A stretch of 64,000 nucleotides of DNA, taken from Paraspadella gotoi (Eukaryota > Chaetognatha). The DNA is taken from the NCBI GenBank assembly GCA_051294375.1, contig CM119263.1, positions 14,400,414-14,464,413 on the forward strand, read 5' to 3'. Position 1 is the stretch's first letter, and each line of letters starts with the position of its first letter. Of this stretch, positions 55,187 through 64,000 are shown piece after piece. Under the pieces are notes generated by a model. The model saw only the letters and a list, made by a program, of their open reading frames with translations, did no database searches and was not told the origin of the DNA. The position numbers were made by a program, and so were the translations under genes.

Positions 55187-58100
55187 ACCTGTCATTCCCA
55201 GACAATTTAGGAATTGGTTTAAATTCAGAAATTGTTCTTTGACGGTTAATGATAACAGGTTCAGTCAAAAGAAATAAATCACTCGCGTCTATAGCTACGA
55301 ATTTTTTAATTATTCAATCTTCATGAACTACGTCGGTTGAATTTCTGGAAAGAGTTCGTGGTACACGTGGACAATTAATTGTTTGTTTTTTGGGGTTTTT
55401 TTAATATTAAAAAACCCTACATCATAAAAATAATAAGCTCAAAAGAATATTGAAAATATTTTACCTACGACTTATTTTCTTTTCAAATTTGGAAACACTT
55501 ACATATATGAATAGGAGTTAAGCCCCAAGTTTTTCCCTCAATTCGTTTTATATTTCTACAATACTAGGGAAAAACAGATGTGAACTTTCGGACGTCATCC
55601 TAATAAAGATGAATGTGATTTCTCTTCAAAAGATAACATACGATCTATACACATTATTAGAGGGACCTTTTCTCAATAACTTCGGGTTATACTAACTAAC
55701 TTCAACAAAGATTCTTACCGATGACAAAGATGACGCCGAGGATCCCCCAGTGTTTTGGGGAGGAGGAGTGATTCTTGGAACCCCCGAAAATTTCTGAGGG
55801 GTTTGCCGAGGTGGGGGAAGATGGCGGTTGGGGACTGCCTTGCTTATAACGAAAGGAACCTGTAAGAGTTAAGTTACGTATCACCGAAATTATCAATATA
55901 AAAATTATCGAAACAATATTAGATAAATTTGCCAGGCGTCGATATAAAATGTTTTTAAACACACACAAATTCATACAGTTTTTATAAAATCCTTGCTCTT
56001 TTATCTACAAAGAAACTTCAACGATTATTCCCGGACTGCTGCGAACCTGGTGGCGAGCCGAGGATTGAGCAGCTGCTGCAGAGATAAGAGCAGCAGTCAG
56101 CTCCTCCTGATCCTCATTTGAATATTCCTGCGCCTCCTTTTTAATGTGGACGTTGGCGGGCGGCGAAAGACCCGCTTTGACGGGCGTGGAGCCTCGAGCA
56201 ACCCCCAGGAGCGATCCGATCTCCCCGGGTTCGATCTTAGGCCGAATCGGCCCTCGTCCGGACCGTGATTCCTCGGAGCCATCTGTCTCGGCGTCGGGGC
56301 ATAGGTACACCTGTCACAAGACAATTTGTGAGAGAGTTGTGATGAAAGCGAGACGTAAAAAATCTTTTTTGCAATGAGATGTAACGAAGATCTTGTACCG
56401 AAACCAAAATAACAATGATTAAACTACAAAAAAATGGTAAAAAATTAAATTACTATATTACTCTTTCGTTGCTTAGCTTTGACAACGCCTTGGGAGGAAA
56501 ATCAAATTATTTTTTTAGCGCGTTTCTCTTACTATTGTTTATCTCTCATTCTCTGACTCTGTTTATTCATTCGTTCTACATCCCGCCCTCGTAGCACGCC
56601 GACGCGTTTGATCACGCCCCTGACCCTTCACCCCGTCATGGTCCCATTCGATTATCCGCCTTTGGACCTCACAGGTTTCTTTGCATCCCCCCGACCGCCG
56701 TCCGCCAAAGGCTGACCTCGATAGCCCCGTTGTGGGACTTGAGCCAAATCTGCAACGACTGTTTCGGGTCCGGGACTTCGAGCCTCGTGTCCGCCGGCGC
56801 CTTCACCGCCATCACCGTTTGATTCTTGAATGCGTCCACGTTGCGGATGTCCTGATATGTCACGTAGGCCAGGCGCCTGAGGAAGGAAAAGCATAAGATA
56901 GAAATACCGGGTTTTCTATGCCTTTAATCATTACAAGGCGATCAAGGCAAGTACACGGTTCCAATTAAAAAGGAGACGTAATAACCATAATGAAGATTTC
57001 AAAAAAGGTTTTAAAAATTGCAATATTACTTGGATTATTATTTTTTTTAATTTATTTAATATAAGATAGTAAGATTATACTTTGTAGTCTAAACCCTCAT
57101 TGTAAAAAAAATCATATATAACCTTGGTACCCTCAAGAAATTATGCATTCCCACCCCTTTCTGTTTAGCCTCTAAGATATTATGTTATTTGATATCTATT
57201 AGAAAACTAGGACAGATTGTAATCTCACCTTGTGTTGTATAGATGCTCCCTCTATTTCCAGAAGACAATACCGACCTCCCCCTCCCAAAAATTAATTATT
57301 GGATATAATAAGTAAAAATTTTTAAAAAGCAATATATATATAATTAAATAATATAGATTAAATAGTAAAACCTTTATAAAATATAAAAATAGAAAATAGT
57401 GAATGGATGGATATAAAACACAAGGTTAAAAAAACTAAGGAAGTTTCACCAATTTCTATAAATATTCAATCTGAGAAAGTGATTTTGGTTCTCGACCAGC
57501 TCCTGTCCGCCACTTTTTCTTTATTTTTGATAAAAATTTTGTTCATATCGACTCTCAAGATTTCTCGACGTTTTTGTTGTCTTGTTTCTTTTTATTCCGA
57601 CCCTTAATACCCTTCGCAGGGCCTTCGCATCGTTGGCTGCATCAAAAGATGTCGCTTCACCGAGATTCTTCGCGCGATCTGAATAGGAATGTGTCTCCCG
57701 GATGTCGACACCACGCCCATTAATAGATGGCAATGTTAGAGGGGACGTGGGAGTGCCGAGGCGAGATAAAGAAAAAACGACCTCCAGTACCTTCTTCCCT
57801 TCCTACGGAAGCGCCAACAACGAGAAGAGAATAGCCACTCTTTTTTTTTTTTTTTTACTGTCTCGCCGTCCCGGGAGAAATTCAAATTTATCTCACGATT
57901 CATTTTTATTCCACGCGCCTTTTTTGTTGTTTTTTAGGTCAACGACTGAAGGCAAAAGTCGAAATGAAGTTAGTTTTACACGTTTGGAATTTAAAATTTT
58001 AAGGAGCTTTTAATTCATTTATTTGAGTTAATAGTTAATTCAAAATACTTTTAATCGCAATTGATCGACATTGATACATAAAAGCTAAATATGGTAAAAA

Positions 58101-58753
58101 ATAAGTAGCGAAGCAGAAACTTCAATAAAACATTTCTCGCCTCATGAACTCATAACAATGCCAATGGCAGAGAGAAAAAAAAGACAGAACAAAAAATTTC
58201 ATGTTTTGGCTTCGCGTGAAAAATACAGATAAAAAAAGCAAGAAAAGAAAATCATTAATGTGCAAAATGAAATATAAAAAAACGGTCCTCGGTTAAATGC
58301 GTCATTTCAATATCTCCTTTAGTTAAAGCTTGGAGACCCCATTCTCCGAGACACTACTAATCCCTCCGAATTTGACGCATCTCGATGCAGACATCTCGTT
58401 TCTGAGCACCAAAATTTATTGGAATCATATCATTTTTTTTTTCTGACTTTTGAATTACTTCGAACGTTTTTGTTCTCTTCTCATCACACCAATCGTCCTC
58501 TTCGTTCATCGTTAATGATGTCAATGATTAAATGATTCATGATATCATTAAATGAGGCCAACTAACGAAAACTATGTATACAAACCAAAATTATTGAATA
58601 CATTCAAGAATTAGAGGCCCACCGCAAAAGCGCCTCAGTACCGGAACAAGTCTGGGCAAACTCCGTAAGCAGAGCACGATCGCGCCGTAAGCTTTGTACG
58701 CACAACACGATCGGATCGAACTGAAGGGCGTAAAGAGCGGAAAAAGCAGAAGG

Positions 58754-58814
<61 letters not shown>

Positions 58815-60268
58815 CTCGCGCGCGCGCTCAGGGAAAGCAGCATTGGGACGTGATCTCGTGAAGAGGAAAATTTACAATTCAGTTATTTCTCTACTTTCAG
58901 TTGTTGTTTATATTGATGATGACAAAATGATTTTGATGATGGATCAAGAATAACGAATAGTGAATGGCAGAATATTGCATACGAGACGACAAGGCACATG
59001 AGAATCAAAGAAACGGCTTCACTAATGAGAGCCTGGAAGGTTGAAACTTAACTTTAAAGCACATTTCGCCGTCGTCGGCTTAGGAACAGCGTGACGGCGA
59101 AAACGAGGACATTACCCTCAAAAAAGGTGAGTGCGCATGAAGTCCGCGTGCGGCGGTGAAATGTCCTGCGGCCTCTCTCCCCCCCCCCACCACCTCTTCG
59201 CCCGACTCTCGAGTAAAAGCGGCGTCGGGAGGCAATTTGTCGTGAAAAATGAGTGGAGGCTCGGAGAAGAATGAAGGATGAGTTCGTCGGTTCTCGTCCC
59301 GATCTCGTTCCCTTGTTTACCGCGATAAGCGCTCTATCTCTCTCTCTCTCTCCCGCTAATGCAAACACGTTTGCTCCTAAAGCCTCGAAAGCCTAAAATA
59401 TAAAACCACGTTGCGGTATGTGCATTCAAGTTCCTGAACCAAGGTTTTGTCAAGGTCAAGAGAGCGTTTCATAAATACTAATTAAAATGGTCACTTTCAA
59501 GATAAAAACGAGATGTGGATTATTCAATATAGCTATATTATAGCCTAATTGTTCATAAATTATATTTTACTCTTAACAACGCTATCAACAATGTCGAGAT
59601 CAGCCCAGTTCAATCGGTGAATGTACAATGCAAAAACGTGAAGAGTACAACGCTCTTAGCTTCTTACTATTATCATTACCCTTGAAACTATTTCCGCATT
59701 TGGCATCCGAAAAAACTATATATAATTCTATGAATATGCTAAAGAAGCGTAATCGGCGAATTAGTATTAAACAAAGAGATTTCTACATCCTGACGGATGA
59801 AAGACCTTTTCCGGCGAAGTGGAAAGAAAATGGGCAAGATTTAGTTTACGAGGAACATTAGTCTCTGATGAGAAGACGCGAAAAGGTATCCTATTAAAGA
59901 AGTAAGAATAGCCTAAAAGGGTATGCGGAGGAAATAGTTTCAGTCGCGGCTAAAAAGTAGTACGTTATGATGAGCAACCCAAAAGGCTTTTGTTTCATGA
60001 AAACGACTAATAAGAAAAAAAAAAGGTATGTTTTTTTTTTTATGGCTTACTGAGTAGCGGAGTTGTCACTGAAAAAAAAACGACAAACCGCCTAAGTACA
60101 GGAACAAACTAACAAACAAGCGAACAAACAAACGATGATTTCGATAATCGATTTCCGGTTTTCACTCGTCGCCGAGCAATTTGCCTAAATCACAGAATCA
60201 CATAGAAAATTCCTCACCCCTTTCTCTCTCTCTCTCTCTCTGGGCTCAAATAAAGAGAAAGAGTGGAA

Positions 60269-60336
<68 letters not shown>

Positions 60337-62865
60337 AGATCAGAAGGGGAATTGATTTATCAATGATTCACGGAAAGAGCCCGGGTGAGAAGGGAAGGGG
60401 AGGAATCTATGAGCGTTTAGATCCCAAAAAACTCTTTAGGCATTTTCAGTAGATTCGTCTAGAAAAGAATCCATCAGCTAGTTTCTTTTTTTATTGGCTT
60501 CCTATTCTTGTGGCTTCTTTCTCGATTTTTTTTTTCAATTCTCTTTTATTCTAGATTGCTGACAGTCAAGCTACAACGCCATCATCCTGATAACGGGGAA
60601 CATTGGAACATTATCCATAAAGATTCCAGAAGAAAACGACGAGGAACGAGTCATTTTCACAAATGCTTAGTCATTATCCCTTGCCTCGATGCCGCAGTGT
60701 ATTGTATTGTATATGGATTATGATGATCAATGATAAACATTAACATTTTTGAGTGCAAAAATCCTACCTATGATAATAAACCTTGATGAAAGAGCTATTA
60801 TGCAAATTCAATTAACAGAATAATGGACTTAAGGAAAGAAAAACCGTTTCCGACTTACTTACATGGTAATTACTTCCATGACAAAGCGACGGCTATGGTA
60901 AAACGATTCAACTGAGACGAAGAAACAAACATCACGATCACCCTTTCGTGCGAAAGGAGGTGGAGCAATGGGGGTTGAGGGGGTTGAGGGGGTTTAGACG
61001 TCAAAAAAAAAGGTGGTTAGAGAAGGAGCAAAAACGAAGATATGAACATTAAAATGTAGACGTGGAGTTGAGGTTAAAGGACCAGGAGGTCGTTCTCTAA
61101 TAATAGAGGCGAGTCGGGGAAAAAAAAAAGAAAGTAACTGAAAAAGAGGGGAGAACGCGTTACTGGTTCGATTAGTCTCAAAGTCAGGCGTTAAAAAAAA
61201 CGATGGAAAGGGGGAAAAAGTTTTCCCAGACAACTGAATTTATAACGTTGGAGCTACAAACAATGATAATTTTAAGAGAATACATTGTGATATGAATCCT
61301 TTCTTTTTCGTTGTTAACGCTGATGAAGGCTTGAAAGTAAAGCCGAAACATGTCTGTTTTATATTAATAAAACCAATCGTTGTCACACTCCAAATCAAAC
61401 TTTCTTTAAGAGAATACATATATAGACTTCAGTATTATACGTTAGCCCATTGCATGTTGCTACGCCTTCAACTTTGCGTCATTCTAATTTTGTAGCAAGT
61501 GTAAGAACGTCATTCGGCCCAGTTGGAAAATGTTCGCTTCTCAATGAAATGACGTGGGGGATTATAGCGAAAGGAGCCTGGGAAGCGATTTAATGGGAAA
61601 ATGAAATCTAATTCCGTCATGAAAACAAAGGAGCGGCGTTATCATCTCATTCCTTCCTCATTCGAGAGATTCACTTATTCAAATAGTCGATGAAATAATA
61701 TTCATAGCGAAGAAACTCGAAAGAAGTTTGTTTTAACTTAAATTTTATATTATATACTAATGAGAAATGGAGCTGTGGCGTGGTTGGGCAGTGGGCCGCA
61801 GGATGGAAAATTAAGAAACCGCCAAGCATGGCACTTTTTGTTTCAGTGGTTAAATAGCAATTTTTCTCATACAATTTCCAACGGTGGGAGCGCTCGTGAA
61901 CCCGCCACAACCACATCCCGACCCCGAAACCCATATCATCGCCCGACGACGGACGCTCTCCCCCCCCCCCCCGTTTCTGCCCGTCGGCGCCATCGCTCTT
62001 CATAATGAGCGAAATTGAAATGAGGTCGTTTGTCTTTCACCCAAATTCGCGAACTTTGCAAACCTTCGTCTCTCTCGTCTTGAGCGGCTCCCCGTTTCGA
62101 CTAAAGGGAGAGTTCCCGTTTCTTCGGATCTTTAGATACAAAGACATCGACCATGGGCGCAACTGTTAGGAACTGACGAGTTCTACTCATTACATCAGTG
62201 CCCGGTTTTTCAAGTAGGGCCTCTTTTACAAGGCCTATAGCATTTTCCCGATTTCACTGCTTGTCCCCCCGTCTGATTTTCCTCACGCCATATATTTTGG
62301 GTATACGTTAAATAACGTTCGTTGCTTTATCACGGTTCCAATTGGTTTCATGGTACACTTCCCGCTACCCAACACAACCCATTTCGTCACAAAAATCCAT
62401 CCCTGTCGAGCCCCAAACGCTGACTCCCCCTTTTTGCAAATTACCTAAGAAGCTTCTTTCCAAATTGCCGCCGCTTAATTAGAAAGATTTTTCTTATTTT
62501 ATTCCCATTCTCACAATTTTCTCTCGTTTTCTTTAAAAAAAAGATTCAGTCAGAAATTTAGTTCTTATTAGAGCCCATTTAAAAAATAATGGATTTTATG
62601 AAATTACATTGTTAAGTAATACTTACATACGGAAATACGTTGCAAAATAATCGAAACCTCCAATCGACAATCATAAATCACATCAGGTGCTTACTTGGTC
62701 TCAGAATCTTGATCCAAGTTTCGGACTTGATGCCGCGCTTGCGTCAACAGCGCGTCGATGTTATTCTCCTTCGCCTCCATGTCCGCCAACTCCTGCTGCA
62801 TGTCCATCGCCACGCCCACTCCAAGAACGGAATCTCCGTCCGTTTGGAGGAGGGATTGGTGGCCC
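54058..62865 (-). CDS. E2F: E2F transcription factor, activator type (3' six exons; DNA-binding part outside window)
   Basis: Minus-strand exons: 62865-62695, 56876-56717, the exon beginning at about 56309 and ending near 56047, 55859-55719, 54909-54789, 54674-54058. Phases agree. The first visible exon is the dimerisation coiled coil ([19 protein letters not shown]). It joins to the marked-box fold: [11 protein letters not shown], then [27 protein letters not shown] and [11 protein letters not shown]. Long Ser/Pro/Gln/Thr-rich linkers follow. The end is the Rb-binding transactivation motif [20 protein letters not shown], close to the GEGI-DLFD motif of E2F1-3. It should heterodimerise with DP and be held by Rb-family pockets to control S-phase genes. 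The winged-helix DNA-binding exons are not visible to 64000 and must lie beyond. Confidence 0.9.
55024..55183. repeat. Interrupted (GA)n microsatellite in an E2F intron
   Basis: About 160 bases of GA with AAAG/GG interruptions between the exons at 54909 and 55719. Confidence 0.9.
56877..62694. other. Large E2F intron, no nested gene recognised
   Basis: 5.8 kb of mainly AT-rich sequence with CT/GA tracts near 58757-58818 and 60277-60330 and a C-run near 59180. Small open frames occur but none shows a domain or good splice context. Unlike the cluster introns on the left, this one seems to hold no opposite-strand gene. Confidence 0.5.
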
Positions 62866-64000
62866 CTGGAGAGGAGAGAGGGAAGGAGAGAGAGAGAGAG
62901 CGAAGGAAGAGAGAGAGGGAGAGAAAGAGAGAGAGGGAGAGAAAGAGAGAGAGAGAGGGAAAGAATGCGGAGAAACTGGTTGATTAAAGAAGAAATCGGG
63001 TCAGGAGAATGACTCAGTCCTATTTTTTCAGAGACATTTTAAGATATGTTAATTGGTTTTTTTTTATCTTTCTCTGCCGCGAGCGAAAATAATTGATCTA
63101 TAGGTGTGGCAATACTGAATGTTTTATCAGATAATAAATCGGTAGTAAAAAGGCAAGCTGAAGCTTTCGGGCGGTAAAAGGTCTACTTGCCACACTACCA
63201 TGAAAAAGGGAATGAAAGAAGATGAGTTTCAGCCAACCGGAAACGGGGGGGGGTTAGAGAAATTCGATGAAAAACAAATCTTTGAATCCAGTCTATTCTA
63301 TAAAAGATCTTCTGTTATACCACGAAGTATTTTCAAGATTCATTCTTTTTCTAAACTATCTATCTAACCGCATCAAACCTCACGCTATCTATATATAACT
63401 TCAAACCTATCCGAAAACCCCATTCCAACTTCGAACAATCCTCCAACGCCATCTCCCAAGGATATTTTTTTTTTTTTTGGAAATTGCTGTCGTCTTCTGA
63501 CAGACGAACACAAAACCCCATTGAATTTTCCTCGGAAAAACGCATCATTCATTGCATTAATAACAAGATGAAGCACAGAAGAAAAAAAAATAAAGTTAAT
63601 GAAAAAAATTTTTCCTCGGGGTCCCGGGGGGTTTATTTGTGGAGCGATGGGGGCAATTGACGGGACGTAAAGGGGGGAATGGTAGCCCGGGGAAGAGGGG
63701 GGGACAAGGGTTCTGTGGAAGCATCTCGGGGAAAAAAATCCGACGGGGTTTAGAAAGTCTTTCCTTCCCAGAACTCGGAGTAAAGAAACGAAATTTCCTC
63801 AAAGCTTTTTGTTTTGTTTTCAGACAAATTTTTATTTAAAAAAAAATTGAGCGATTCATATTTCATTTCGAAGCTCCTAATTTTCGTTTAAGTCAATTTT
63901 AGATTTAAAAGTCAGAAGAATTCAAGATTTTTAGATTTTGAGATTTTTAGCATTTTTTATTTGATATATATGTAGCTTTTCGTAGAACATTAGTCAAAGC
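62866..64000. other. Upstream E2F intron (partial)
   Basis: Starts with a GA-rich tract (62874-62960), which on the E2F strand is the CT-rich polypyrimidine tract of the exon at 62865. No further exon seen to the window end. Confidence 0.5.

Noticed and set aside
59054-59368. 104-codon minus frame in the E2F intron
   Set aside because: Arg-rich with no domain, no convincing splice sites and overlaps simple C/G runs.

Overview
This is eukaryotic, almost certainly bilaterian animal, nuclear DNA. Coding exons are short, GC-richer than the AT-rich non-coding DNA around them, and joined by phase-consistent GT-AG introns. The domain set (CAP, PAN/Apple, WAP, Ig, F5/8 type C, EGF, PDZ, RING-CH, ETS, E2F) is animal. 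(CT/GA)n microsatellites are extremely dense. I cannot place the phylum; an invertebrate is my inference.

The left two thirds hold a cluster of three secreted multidomain genes on the + strand, all built from PAN/Apple modules with a distinctive CWLLP core. Gene A (3518-19723) is CAP plus four PAN modules, with a long Arg/Thr/Pro repeat. Gene B (21476-23147, with a further exon at 31613-31481 on the minus strand) is a signal peptide, a Ser/Asn/Asp- and Thr-rich stretch and one PAN. Gene C (33755-47159, 23 exons, 1164 residues) is signal peptide, PAN-PAN-Ig-PAN-PAN-WAP-PAN-linker-PAN-PAN-F5/8C. I assembled A and C by hand: every junction keeps frame and almost every module is bounded by phase-1 introns.

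Opposite-strand genes lie inside introns of this cluster. Gene D (8878-4377), an EGF-repeat single-pass membrane protein ending in the PDZ-ligand-like ETNV, sits in one intron of A. Gene E (13746-10700), a PDZ protein with a C-terminal membrane anchor, sits in another intron of A. A RING-CH (MARCH-type) ubiquitin ligase (44101-42732, perhaps starting at 46174) sits in an intron of C.

Between B and C the window folds back on itself: about 23931-31354 is the reverse complement of about 31700-38622, around a ~345-base unique spacer. The left arm carries a minus-strand copy of the first 14 exons of gene C with small frame-breaking indels, lies next to a 25-N gap and a low-complexity AT stretch, and holds the missing PAN exon of gene B at its inner end. 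The simplest reading is a fold-back assembly error or two haplotypes joined head to head; a real inverted duplication is possible.

The right third is different: an intronless ETS factor with PNT and ETS domains (49616-50809, +) and the 3' part of an activator-type E2F gene (62865-54058, -) whose DNA-binding exons are outside the window. tRNA-derived SINE copies, a 118-base hairpin, a 20-base dispersed motif and many microsatellites make up much of the rest.
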